A program made the position numbers and the translations under genes. Positions 9,963 to 21,626 of a DNA stretch of 64,000 bases are shown in pieces. Source of the stretch: Papiliotrema nemorosa (lineage: Eukaryota; Basidiomycota; Tremellomycetes; Tremellales; Rhynchogastremaceae). The notes below the pieces were generated by a model that saw only the letters and a program-made list of their open reading frames with translations, was not told the origin of the DNA and made no database searches. The stretch covers positions 372,001-436,000 of the forward strand of contig JASKOT010000005.1 of NCBI GenBank assembly GCA_032158125.1, written 5' to 3'. Positions within the stretch are counted from its first letter, which is position 1, and each line of letters starts with the position of its first letter.

Positions 9963-10809
9963 CTATGAACCACCACCGCCCGCGCCCGCGCCTCCTCCTC
10001 GTCCACCTCCGCCACGGCCTCGTCCTCTAAATCCATACGATCCCCCTCTATCGCGTCCGCCTCTACTCCCTCGTCGACTGAGTCCTTCTGTGACTAGTCG
10101 CTCTTTGTTTCTGATCTCTCTCCCGGGCCCGGGCGCGGACGCGTCAGAGGGTACTTGCACGGCCACAGTGGAGCCTTCTCCCCCCTGATCAACGTCTACA
10201 GGTTGACCATCAGTCCTCGTGCTGATATTCTCGGATGTGTTTTGCGAGAGTTGGTCGAAACGCGCCTCATATGCGGCCAGTTTCGCCTGAAGAGACTGTA
10301 TAACGCCCAGATGATGTTCTAGATCCGCACTATCATCAGCTTATCCCTCTTCCTCAGCGAAACATGTTTGGCACGAACTCCAAGGACGTGATCAATTGCG
10401 CCGATTCTAGACCCTCAGCTCCCTTCGTCGGTGCTTGTGAATACTCACGGTCTAGAGCTTGTTCCCAGTCTTCTTTCCTGTTTCTGCCTGCTTCGAGCAC
10501 CATCTCACCCAACTCTTCGTTCTCCTTGACCAGTGTTTTGACTCGTTTCAGCACTTCTTCCAAATCCACTCCAATAGCCTTTCTTTCGGGTTGTATCCCC
10601 TCCGTCACGATGGTTGGGACTGGACTTGGCATCGGGTTCGATGAAGTCGTTTGGGAAACCCCGGTCGAGCCGAGAAAGGTATATCGCAGTGCTTCATTAT
10701 CCCTGGTGAGGTTCGTGATGTGTGATCGCAACAACGCCAGAACGGGAACAAGGGGCGGCGGTATCGCCAGCGGGCCCTCTTCCTCAGCGGCTATAAGCTT
10801 TGCTTTCGA

Positions 10810-10906
<97 letters not shown>

Positions 10907-11151
10907 CTTTGCTCCAGCTTCATTCGAGCGAGTTCTGCCTTCTCATCAGCCAACCCGGGCAATCAAGCACAAGACTAACAGCCAAGTTGTCCCGTTCTTG
11001 TTGAACTTGCAGCAAGCGTCTGCTCAGCAAAAGCTCATTCTGTGATGGCTTGGGAGTGTCGTCGAGAGATGGGCGAGCTAAGTGTGAGCTAGATAGGCAG
11101 TGGTGCGGTACCTCCTGAAGTGAACGCTTCGGCCTCGGCGGGTTGAGCCAT
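9963..11151 (-). CDS. Coiled-coil poly-Q/RGG protein, candidate WTAP/Mum2-like m6A-writer subunit
   Basis: Exons join as MAQPAEAEAFTSG, then RPSLDDTPKPSQ...NELLLSRRLLQVQQERDNLA, KAELARMKLEQR, a run of 32 Gln, a coiled-coil part (ITNLTRDNEALRYTFLG; VKTLVKENEELGEMVLEAG), and after an intron with acceptor ATAAG a helix LEHHLGVIQSLQAKLAAYEARF. The last 60 residues are an Arg/Gly-rich RGG box (GGRDRGGSYGFRGRGRGG). The order of coiled coils with ENEELG and a later heptad helix resembles WTAP/Mum2, the scaffold of the nuclear mRNA m6A methyltransferase, but no motif is decisive. An RGG box suggests RNA binding. It could be another coiled-coil RNA-associated protein. The gene model is good; the function is tentative. 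Confidence 0.65.
10810..10905 (-). repeat. CAA/CAG hexanucleotide repeat encoding 32 glutamines
   Basis: The plus strand shows a perfect alternation of CTG and TTG triplets, with a doubled CTG at the left end. On the coding strand this is CAG/CAA. The regular hexamer unit points to slippage expansion. The opposite frame (poly-Cys or poly-Leu) is a shadow. Confidence 0.95.
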
Positions 11152-11214
11152 AGTCTATCCAACGGGAGAGTTTCTCTGCAAGGCGGTCACTCCATCTACT
11201 ACCGCACTCGGTGA

Positions 11215-12427
11215 ATGAGCTCTAATGATGACTCCAAGCCAGATATTGTCGTTGTCGATGAAGAGATCAAACGATGGACGGTGAGATGGGATGAATGGAC
11301 ATGTCGGAATCCGCGATGATCAACCTCCACTTTGATGGTCCGCCGGCAAACACCACCTCGTCTTGACTGTGCTATACCTCTTACTTGTCCTTCCGCTCCC
11401 CCCGCAGCGAAACTACTGTATATGACATGAGATTGTTCTGCTTTCATCTTGACTCTGTCGCTGTGGACTCACCCGTCAGTCCACTCGGGTTGTGAGGTCA
11501 ACGCTTATTGCAGGACTTTGAATTGTTGTTGTCCTACCTGGACAAAGAGGACCAAGCTCGCGTCAAGCGATTCAGATTACCAGAAGACTCTTTGAGTGAG
11601 TCTAGCTGTCTGGCTGCCCTATGTTGATCATCGATGCTTTGTCGCCTCTGGGTGTCTGGAAACGATGACCAGCTACAGTGATTGACGTATAGGATGTCTT
11701 GTAGGTCGTCTCGCACCGATATGGTACCTCCGCCAAGAATCCCTTTTACCCGATCATAGAGTGCTTAAGATCGACAGGAAGGGGAAAGGTAAACCGACGA
11801 TGGTACGTCCTCTATATACTGACTGCGCTGCGGATTGGAGCTAAGATCATGCAGCTGGAACCTTGCCCGAATCCACCTCTGGCTTTCAATACCTCTCACG
11901 ATGGGTCATACGTCCTGTTTGGGGTGACTCGCGCCTATGGCTCAGATATCGGTGTGGATATAATGGAATACCCCAAAGACGCTTGGGAGGTACAAGAGGG
12001 TATTTCCGACCAAGTAAGACCGACCATCTTGACTTCAATCAGGGAGAGAGATTGATCACAGCTCGCCAACGACGAAAAGGCACTTTTGGCCTTGCCGATG
12101 AGTGAAGAAGAACGAGCTCGACTCATCACTCGAATATGGACTTTCAAAGAAGCATACGTGAAAGCCACAGGGGAAGGAATCGTTTTTGGCCTAGAGAGAA
12201 TACGGTTGGATCTGACAAGAGATGGGGAAGTGCACTCTGTTCGTGTTGATGGACGGGATGTTAAGTCGGACGGTTGGGATTGGGCTTTCGGTTCTATCGA
12301 CGCTAAGGTCAATGAGAAACGACCGTACGGCTGGGCTGTATTCTGGAAAAAGGATGCTTGGTCCGTTGAACTCGAGCACGTCCAGTGGGAAAGCTTCATG
12401 ACGTCTTTCTCAGACGACAAGAAATAG
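11215..12427 (+). CDS. 4'-phosphopantetheinyl transferase (Sfp/Lys5 type)
   Basis: Transfers the phosphopantetheine arm of CoA to carrier-protein domains, for example alpha-aminoadipate reductase of lysine synthesis, in the cytosol. Exons: MSSNDDSKPDIVV...IKRW; DFELLLSYLDKEDQARVKRF; CLVGRLAPIWYLRQ...GKGKPTM; LEPCPNPPLAFNTSHDGSYVLF...GVDIM; and LANDEKALLALP...WTFKEAYVKATGEGI to the stop. The metal and CoA-site motifs GVDIM and WTFKEAYVKATG, and the FNTSHDG motif, are intact. The ATG at 11215 is the first in frame with IKRW. Its first intron is unusually long (about 234 nt from the GTGAGA donor near 11279), so an extra small exon may be missing. It converges on DDB1, with stops about 90 bases apart. 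Confidence 0.88.
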
Positions 12428-12516
12428 AAGACGTGCCCGTCAGGGGAGCGAGTAGATAGATACATGGTTCAATCAGATCTAGAGAGTAAGACTACAAATG
12501 GTCTACCCGCCAGGCA

Positions 12517-15500
12517 TCAGTGCAGACCGGCGACGGCTTGTAACATCCCCACTACATCACCCTTGTCCGCTGACACTGCCCGACCATCCGGGGACAGCTT
12601 GTTGAGCCTCTCGTGCGGGTTCGTGCCTTCAAACAACACTTTCTGCTCATCCACCTCCAAATCGAGGAATCGTTGAACGCTGCATCGTCAGTCAACCAAC
12701 CCCAAAGAATGGAGGATGCTCACAAGTTCCCGTCAATGAAGCCGGCCGTCTCCTTCTTGATCAACTCCGTACCTCCCCTTCGCCAAGTTTTCCACTCCAC
12801 CTCGCCAGGGCCATGGTGATACTTATCCATGTTGCGTTGCAAATCTCCCAGCGTCTTGGTAGCGCCTTTTGTGAGCTCGCCGATGATACCCAATCGTCCA
12901 TTCGTTGTAGCGTACAACAGCTCTGGGCTCAGCACCTCAGGCGCAGAGCTGGGCGGAACGAGTGATCCATGTCGGAAACGAGCTACGTCTTCATGCAGAC
13001 CAAAGCTCGCAGCCGACTCGATATGCTCGTCAAGGCGTAACGTCAATATGTTCGAATATCCCTGCCGTCAGTTGAGCGTCAACGATGGGCGCCTACGTCA
13101 GCAATGATGACTCCTTGTCCACCATCTTGTACCCCTTCCAAGGCCATAACCTGGTGCGTAGCCAGATCCCTCTGATCCGCATAGATCATTCCGCTGCCAT
13201 CGTCTACTTCGAGCACAAAAATGCTCCTCATGCCATCACCAACTACCAATCGTTCTTCCGCATGCAATTTTGAAACTGGGGCGATGTACAGGTGTTGCGC
13301 AATGAAGGTTGACGCAAAGTGAGATACCTCCTTGAACCCGAATGGCGCACTGTCAAGGCGAAGAATGGAGACTTTACTGCCAGCTGCGGCGGCCACAAAA
13401 CCGTGGATAATCTTGATGTCGTGCACGGGACCGACAGTGTCGTACGAAACTTTGATGGCATTCTGCCAGGCGTCTCCGACTCGTCTGATCTCGATGAGGC
13501 GGATCCGACCAGCCTTGGCGTTGACTAAAGACCCATGGGTGAACTCGTCGCCTTCATCCTCGTCGATGATGGCGGTCCCGACGACGACGTAGCGTTTGCC
13601 GAGAAGGAAGGCTTCGGAGAGACAGCTGACCTCTTCACGTTCGTCCAGAGATGTCTTGGTCAGTACTGTAAGGTTAGCGCATGTGGATGATTCCAAGTTC
13701 AAGACTCACCCTCGAGAGTCGAAGAATCACGAATCTCCAATCTGCTCCTTTGTATGACATCTCCACTTTCACGATCCATCTCCCGCTCGGTTGTGCCTAC
13801 TGCAAGTACTCTGGGCTCGGAAAGCGACAACAACTTGGTGGGTGAGACATTGCCCATGTCCAATGTCTGAATAGATAATTTCTTCAGAGAAGTCACTCTA
13901 GAGAATGTGAGTCCGGAAGGCGAAGCAAGCGCGATGCAATCTGAGCCTCCCATTTTCAAAGCAGAGACAGCCGTAACATCCTGCATGGTCAGTAAAGCGA
14001 GCTTTTACTACTCGCTCACCTTTTTGCTGACGGTGGAAAAGTCTATCCGACCTTTGTTTTCGAAGATGATCGATAATCGCTCCGTCAATCCTAGTGCGAT
14101 AATCGAATCCTCTCCATGAGGGAAACTATCGATCGGTTGCAGTGTCAAAGGCCTAGAACCCAGACTAGATGCCTTTCTGCCGACAGATTCGAGACCACCT
14201 CCGTCGACCGACTGCTCGATGTCATGTATCACCATGGTACCATCGCTGAGACCCGCCAAGAGCTGGACTCCGCTTGTCGTGCTTGATTCCGGGTTAGGCC
14301 GTAGGTGGAGTGAGACTGCATGGTATTCTTCATGAAGTGTAGTGATGAGAGGATCCATCGTTTGTAAATGGTCCAAAGTATACAGCAAAATGTCTTTGGT
14401 CCATGTTGAAACGGCGAAGATGGGCGAAGGGACTTTACGATCGTGGTAGACTGCGACGGTGGCCACCTCATTGGGTATCCGCTGCGAGCTTCCATTAGCG
14501 CATGCACATCCAAAAACTCACGTCAAGGTGTCGATGGTGCCATCCTCCACAGTGAGTACCACAACTTCGCCTCCTCGTTTTGCTACCACGATGAGGGTTG
14601 TGCATATCGCTGCCGCGACTATCTCCTCTCCGTTGCCGGCCGTCCACGCCGCCTTCACCCGCATGGAATCGTGACAAAGGCACAAAGATACAGCTCGTGC
14701 GTTGACGTGTATTGCGGTTGCGCCATCCAACATGACTGCTGCGATGGTAGGAAAAGCCGAGAGAGTTGCGTCAAGGTCCACGACCGCTGTGTCGGCGCCG
14801 AGTGACACCATATGAGTGTTTGCAGATGTCGACAGCAAAAGACACTCATCCCTATAGTTCAGCGGGGTTTGGAAGTCCACTTACCGGTTATTGATACGGA
14901 GCGAGAAAAGTCTTTGAATATCTGTCAGACCTGGTATGCAAAGTATTTCTTCCAGTCCTACACCGCTACGTATCACGCGCAGTGAATTGCTTGTTGATGC
15001 GCCGGAAGCCGTGACCAGATGAGACTGTTATGAGTTGGATTGGATAAGGCGAAGTCGACTCACCACTCCTCCACCTTCGTCCTCTACCACGCAGAAATCT
15101 CGAAGTGGCGCCAAGTTCATCCACCTCTCTCGGATCATGAAGTTTCCCCTATCTTCGGTGACTTGTGCGTCCCACTCTCCTCTCGTTTCTGATATGCTAG
15201 CTCTGCCTTTGCCTTTTCGTATGATAGGAGAGCCGATGTTGGGCGAGCACGGGCTCGCTCCTTGTCGTGGGGCAATGTCGAGCTCCACGAGTTGAGGATC
15301 ACCAAAGCTGGAACCCACGAACAGGTGTGATGAGCCGAGATAGGTCAATGAGGACGGCGGTGAGGTTTTCCCAAGGTCGACTTTGCTGACTTCCACCCGT
15401 GCCCGCTGCCAGGCAGATGGGCTACTGCTGTCCACTTGCCAGCCATAAGCCGTCAAATTTCCACATTCATCCCCAATGACTACGCTAGCACCGTTGTCTT

Positions 15501-16859
15501 TGGCATCAAGCAGGGTATAGCTAAGATTAGCGGGATAGACATTCGTGACCCACCTCAATATGGCGCCAAAACCCTGTCTCGCGCGGAACACAGGTGCAAG
15601 CTCGCCTTTTTCGCCTGTACCAGATAGGCGTCTGCTGGCGTTGCTACCCTTCCGCCTCTTACCAGGAGCGCTCATTTCGTTTTGAGAACTCCGACCTGTA
15701 GCGCTCGCTCTGGGACTGATGGCTGGACCGGTGGCCGATGAGAAGGATGACCGAGAGACTTTAGGAGATTTTGGTATGACCTTGACACCGTACAATACCA
15801 CATACTCGTCACCCATCACCAGTACCTGATCGTATGCAATAGGCAGGATGTACCGAGCTGCGGGACAAGAGTATGGAATATCGCCGAAATCGGGTTCCTC
15901 GAGTTCGATGTTTTCGCTATTGGGACACAAGATGTTCACAATTTGAGAGGCCTCTTCGAGCGCATGCGCTACTAGAGATACTTCGCGGTATTGAAGGAGG
16001 ATGGCGCCTGAGGAGGATTGCCAGAGGTAGGCCACGCTGGGTGTATTGATGTGGGCTTTGGCGGGAAGAAACGCTATATCGAGAAGATTGTGCTCTCGAA
16101 TGCTGCAAAGAGTGAGCACATTTACATCCCATAGGATAATCGACTTACTTGATGTTGAAATTGTCCCGGAAGATGATCCGCTTGCCTTCGACGATTTGTG
16201 GTCCACCTCCAATCGTGCTAGATCGCCGCTTCTTTGCATCTTTGTCCTTTTCTATTTCCAGCTCGACACAAGATATGACGCCGGTCCATAGGCTGATAAG
16301 AGCGACGTTGCCCTGTGAAGCGACCTTTGAACAGAATTCCGCTTGACGTAATGAAGGGGTGGGAGGGATGAGGGATAAAGATGCAGCCACCACGAGTGAA
16401 GGTTTGGGAGAGGATTGGTAGCTGAGGAGGAGGAGTTGCGCATTTGGGGGCGAAGTGAGTACTAGTATATGAGGCGGAGCATCCTGTAAGTCTCAGCGCA
16501 CCGCTGGTCAATCGCGCTTGGATGACAGACATCTAGTTGAGCCTCTGCGATCGAGATGACATTTCCCCATATCGACAGCTCGGTTCTCCATTCCAGACCT
16601 GATGCGTTCACGTCCCATACTTCTACCTTGTCTGGCTTGGCTACGATCAGAGATGTGGACCCGGCCTCAGTGAAGGAGGATAAGCGTAATGTCCCCAGGA
16701 TCGGGGTAGGTGTGAGGGCCTGATGTGAGCTAGTAGTATGGTAAAAGCGATGCAATGAGGCTCACCGAGGCGATATACAACATCTTGATCCCCCCAACTC
16801 TTCACTGTTTGACTCTTGTCACTGCTCTTTGTTGCAACGACGATATCGTGAGCTATCAT
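12517..16859 (-). CDS. DDB1: DNA damage-binding protein 1 (DDB1), CUL4 ligase adaptor
   Basis: Triple beta-propeller adaptor that links substrate receptors to the CUL4 ubiquitin ligase; acts mainly in the nucleus. The N-terminal exon is MIAHDIVVATKSSDKSQTVKSW. Several WD-like propeller exons follow (the largest 15028-16239), then the CPSF-A region: RYVVVGTAI....GRIRLIEI, ERLVVGDGMRSIFVLEV, LLYATTNGRLGIIGEL and the DDB1 hallmark GFIDGNLVQRFLDLE near the end. The protein ends AVAGLH with its stop at 12519-12517. Roughly 1,250 codons, slightly longer than animal DDB1. The signature with FIDG.L...FLDL separates it from CPSF160 and SF3B3, which share the fold. It is divergent from the Zn2Cys6 gene across about 300 bases. 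Confidence 0.9.
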
Positions 16860-17156
16860 AGGTCGACTAGGGTGGTCAGTGTGGCCGAAGTGGAGGGGGG
16901 GAGGGTGGAGGACAATGGCGGCGATCTCCGATGTCAGAGAGAGAGTGCGGAATCAAAATCAAGCAGCAATCAACAGCAGTGGTGGGTGACAGTGAGAGCA
17001 TCATCGACGACGACGACAACGACGAGCAAAGCAACTGCGACGACAAGGAGCATACCACGACTGTGTATAGTCACAAACAGTTCTTCATCCATACGTGGCT
17101 GAAGCAAGCCCGAAGGACTACTCTCCCTGTCATCGACTTACCCCTTCCGCCCTTCC

Positions 17157-20100
17157 ATGTCTACCACCTCGGCTCTCACCGCCGGTGCCCCTCGTCCAAT
17201 CCAATCATCTGAAAATCAACCCACACCCACAACTACCCAGACACCCACTCGAACCCCGCAGAGCTCAGCATCAACAATGAACGACCTCCTTGCTTCGTCC
17301 TCTTCTGCGCCGGGACCGTCGAAGAAACGCAAATCCTCGCCGACTCCTTCTCGCCTAGACAGGAATCCGTCCATGAGTCACGATCCGCAGACAGATGACG
17401 ATGCCATGTCGACTGTTTCTCGACCTGCACCGAAAGAGCACAAAAGGACCCGAGTGCACTTTTCATGTGTCGAATGTCATCGGAGGAAACAGAAATGCGA
17501 TAGAAAAGAGCCTTGTTCGCAATGTGTAGCTAGGAGAGTTCCGCATTTGTGCAGGCCATTCTTGAATGGAGTGGAAGATCCCAACTCGTGCGTCTCCCAA
17601 GGGTGGCTCCAGCTGATGATAGCAACTCTGATGTACATGCTCGGCTCAATTCCATCGAGGCGTTGTTGACGACGTTGATATCGAGATCTGCCCCGACGAC
17701 AGCGCCATTAGTAACGGATGCCTCGTCGCCTGATGTCCTCGCCCTCACTGCTTCAGGAGAAGATCAATTTCATCCTCGCTCAGCACCGCATGCTACGGCT
17801 GAAACGAGGCAGAACCTCCCTCACAAGCCTCCCCCATCAGGGCTGTTCCCTTCAAACATGTCATATTCGAACCCCACCTCTCGGACAGGATTCGGCTGGG
17901 GTTTGCGCGAAGGTAGACTGATCAGCTTCAGCACGGAGGAAAATCCCGAACTCAAAGACGTATTGGCGACTCTGAAGGAAAGTGGTGTTTCAAAAGGTCA
18001 TTTGGAATGGCTCGTTGCGGGTGTGCCAGGACGAAGAATGGCAGATGGGCTGGTGGAGCTGTACTTTGCAGATATCGAGTGAGTGTCATGTGGCGAGCCT
18101 GGTGGTGCTCAGCTCACAAATAGCTGGACGAGGTACAAGATGAACAAAGCATCGTTCATGAAGCGATACCACTCCTTCTTCGACTCGATCGGCAGGAGTC
18201 CAACCTGTCCTCGCGTTGATGCGGAAACTCTGAAATGGCTTCCCCTCATGTTCATCGTGGTGCGTACATTCATTGGATTTGCTCGGCCCTTGGTATACAG
18301 GCTGAAGTGTAGTTGGCCATCGCAACGTTGTCTGCGCCCCATGAGCTGGTTGCTACGGACGATCAGCAAGCTTGGTCTAGGCGTTTCTACGGTTCCGCTC
18401 GTAGTGGCTTGGAATACGCCAAAGCGCTTCAGAGGGACAATCTCGACGTGTTGTTTGCCGGTTTACTCGCATCTCGATACATGCTGTTAACTCGACGTCC
18501 TGCCGAAGGATCCACACCGCTCACCACAGCATTCCAGCTGGGACTTTACCGAGATGGAACTGTTCTCAATTTGACCGATAAGCGGGAAGTGGAGATCCGC
18601 CGAAGGGCATGGGCAATGCTTTATCACTTGGACAGAACCATCTCGCTACTCGTCGGGCGTCCCGCGTCCATCTCGGATGCTCATACCGATACGAAGGTGC
18701 CTGCGAACCTAGACGACGAAGAATTGGAGGGAGACTTTGACCCTGCTGGGCACCCTATGACCCAACCAACTTTGTACACCTACATCATTCTAAGGCAGGT
18801 TTGCGATTTATGTTTTTTGGGACTCGGACTGACCGTATAGGCACAAACTTGCCGAAATTATGGGTAGAATAGCTTACCACACTTTTGCTATCCAACTTCC
18901 CGACTACTCTGTCGTCCTGAACCTCGACAGGGAGTTACTCGCTTGGAGAGACAGCTTGCCTTCTTTCTTTGCCATTAGCAATGCGGACACCTCGCTGGAC
19001 AAGGACCACCCTTACCTCTTCGTTCAACGACATCTAATCGCCTGCGAGTGGTTCTACACCCGGATCACGCTCAACCGACCGTACTTGTTGAGGAGGAAAC
19101 CGCAGGATGGAAGGTATGGGTATTCGAAGAATGCGGCGATCGAAAGTGCTACGGCAGATCTCTTGAGTAGGAGAGCGTTTGTGATGGAGAAGGGCAACTT
19201 GACTGTAAACAGCGGTGGATACCGAGTGTGAGTTGGGAATCGGGTTTAAGGCTAGTCAGCTTATGATAGGCTCAATTCCTACATGGTGCTGGGAGTGACA
19301 ATCAAACGTGAGTCGGCGGCAATGTGTCATATGCCGTGCTGATATCAGTGGATCCAGATTCGCCCCAAGCAGATGAACTGAGGCAGCTGCTCAACGTGGT
19401 CTCCGGCCGAGCACCTGATCAACGAGGTCGAACTTCCGAACCCTTAGTCAAGGAAGAATTAGCAATTGTCGAGTTCCTGACAGCGAAGACAAACTACAAA
19501 CAAGCCCCCTCATCCGACAGACCAGCGAGAGGTGAAGACCAAACGCCGGTCGACCTTTTGCTCGGCCTTGCAAAGACTCGATCAGGTCGTCGAGCGGCCG
19601 AAGAGGAGAAGAGGCAGATCCGACTCCAACAATATCGTGAGGTTGAAGAACAGCGTTCGGCGCAGCAGCGCGGTAACGGTAACATGTCGAGTCCATGGGG
19701 ATATGTTGCACCTTCGATGCCGGGGTTAGACGTACAACAGCCATTCGGAGCGGGAATGAGCCACAAGTCTCGAGGTCCTCGACCCCTACAGCCTCCTCCT
19801 ACAAAAAAGCAACATGGATCTTGGCCTGAAGATCTATTTGATAAGCTTGCCGATGACGCTCTCAAGCAACCCTTTGGCAATGCGCCGCCTACAAGACAGG
19901 AGCCCTCTCCACAAGGGTCTTCATTCTCGCAAAACGGTGCCTCATTCCAGCTCAGTCCGTTTGCGAGCATGTCAAGTCTCCCTATGACTTCTCCCAACAA
20001 TGTCAACACCAATCTTGGCAACAACGTCAATGGCGATATGAACAATACAAACTCGCTCTTGGAGATGTTTGCTTCGAGCGCCAACAACAATTCAACGGGG

Positions 20101-20405
20101 ATCAACGAGAGTGTTGCACAATTCGGACAATCGCTCTTGGACACTTTCGACTTCTCAGATTTCAATCTTGGAGCAGGAAACGCGGGCGGTGTCTCTTCGA
20201 GCGTGTTGAACCTTGACGGGAGTACCTTTAATCCTTTTGCGTTGCCACAGCAGCCTAGCACAGATGCGTAAGTACTTGCTGGTGGTAGGATGGAGTGCAA
20301 GGCTGATACATCAGGAGCCCAGATGGACCTTCAGATGATGATCAGACGCAGTTTTTGAATTATATTCTCACCAAGATTGCAAACAGTCAGCCGGAAGGGC
20401 AATAA
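17157..20405 (+). CDS. Zn(II)2Cys6 transcription factor with fungal-specific middle domain
   Basis: Nuclear DNA-binding regulator. The zinc cluster CVECHRRKQKCDRKEPC then SQC and eight residues to the last Cys has spacing C-2-C-6-C-5-C-2-C-8-C, preceded by basic KEHKRTRVHF. After a short intron comes a predicted linker/coiled coil (VHARLNSIEALLTTL), then the fungal_trans region across several exons: LEYAKALQRDNLDVLFAGLLA, TAFQLGLYRDG, RRRAWAMLYHLDRTISLLVGRP. The C-terminal third is rich in Asn, Ser and Gln (19900-20270), as in activation regions. A final exon after a GTAAGT intron ends NYILTKIANSQPEGQ. The MSTTSALT start is the first ATG in frame. I cannot name the ortholog or its target genes. 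Confidence 0.88.
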
Positions 20406-20505
20406 TATAGTTTAGTCGGGAATACATAGTGACCCACTTAAGGAATGTATCTGTACGAAACGGTCTCCTGCTCTCTCACGAGATAAAAGCTCGTCAATGA
20501 TAGAT

Positions 20506-21451
20506 CTACTTGATCTTTTCCAAAGGCCTGTTGAAACCTCCTCTTCTGTTCATGTACTGTCTCCACGTCCTTTGCTTGTGCACTTTGGCGGTCCCGTCGA
20601 TATTCTCCCCATTTCCTTTACCCTACGACATATCAGCTCCCCGCTAAGAATCGACCGGGAAAACGAAGGCTGACCTTGGTCGAACCGAAGCCCCCAAAAC
20701 CCATCATAGCGGCCATAGGATCCTCTTCCTCTTCCTCATCACCTTCTTCGCCTTCTTCGCCTTGACCACGAGGTCTATCAGAGGGGTACGGCGAGGCGGA
20801 TCCTTCTTCGTGTTTCACTGAAATCGTCAGTTTGACCTTCGCCAGTAATATGAGAAGATGAGAAAAGAGAGGGGAAGACTCACCAGACGGATCGTCAAGC
20901 ACCACGCCTCTAGCTCTCTCCTCTTCTCTTCGTCTGCGTCCCTCCTCTATAGCTCTGCGATCTAACGGTCGATCCCTCTCGTACTCCCTTCCTCCACCCG
21001 ACGGATATCCTCCATACCCACCACGATAGCCTCCTCCGCGACCATGATCAAACCCGCCTCGTCCTCCATATCCACCCGCGTACCCACCTCTACCTCTTCC
21101 TCCCCCGTGTCCACCATACCCCGCTCCTCTCTCCGCTCCATGGTCCCTATCACCTTCTCGAGTGTAATCTCGCCTGGGCGACTCATCCCCGTCCCTGTCT
21201 ACCCTCGAACTCCGTTTATCATCATCTCTATACCTCCTCGGCGGACTTCTAGACCTGCTGGACCCCCTTTCGCGAGTCGACGCGTGAGGTCTCGAATCTC
21301 TCTCGTAGCGGTCAGAACGCTCTCGGTGCACATCCCGGTAGTCGCGGTCGTACCGATCTGAACGGCTGGACGAGTCGTACCGAGCGTCACGGTCACTCCT
21401 TTCGGACCTGTCGTATCTATCGTACCTTTCTCTGTCTCCTCTGCCCGACAT
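20506..21451 (-). CDS. U4/U6.U5 tri-snRNP 27 kDa protein (SNRNP27)
   Basis: Component of the spliceosomal tri-snRNP in the nucleus. The first exon is an Arg/Asp/Ser-rich region (MSGRGDRERYDRYDRSERSD, with SRSRSPPRRYRDD) followed by a Gly/Arg-rich stretch. After introns come an acidic run (EEGDEEEEEDPM) and the conserved C-terminus MMGFGGFGSTKGK, then KQRTWRQYMNRRGGFNRP. The motif MGF..F.STKGK and the QYMNR.GGFNRPL ending are diagnostic. The stop is at 20508-20506. The Gly-rich insertion is longer than in the animal protein. It is divergent from THOC1, with only about 175 bases between start codons. Confidence 0.9.
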
Positions 21452-21626
21452 CGTATATACAGGTGAAGGAGGGAGTGAGGGGATATTGAAAGTGTGACAT
21501 GTTGGGTGGCGAATGATGAAACACCCCGCGATGGACGGGATCAAATCTCCCCTGGACCTTGGAGAGTGCATGCAATGCCTATATGGCTACATCGTTCATC
21601 CTGGTACACAGCACGGCTAGAGCAAC

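Noticed and set aside
10364..10978. Plus-strand open frames with poly-Cys, poly-Leu or Ala-Val runs
   Set aside because: They are shadows of the CAA/CAG repeat of the minus-strand gene, whose exons join in frame with good splice sites.
12829..13592. Plus-strand open frames opposite DDB1
   Set aside because: Antisense shadows; the minus strand carries the continuous CPSF-A region.
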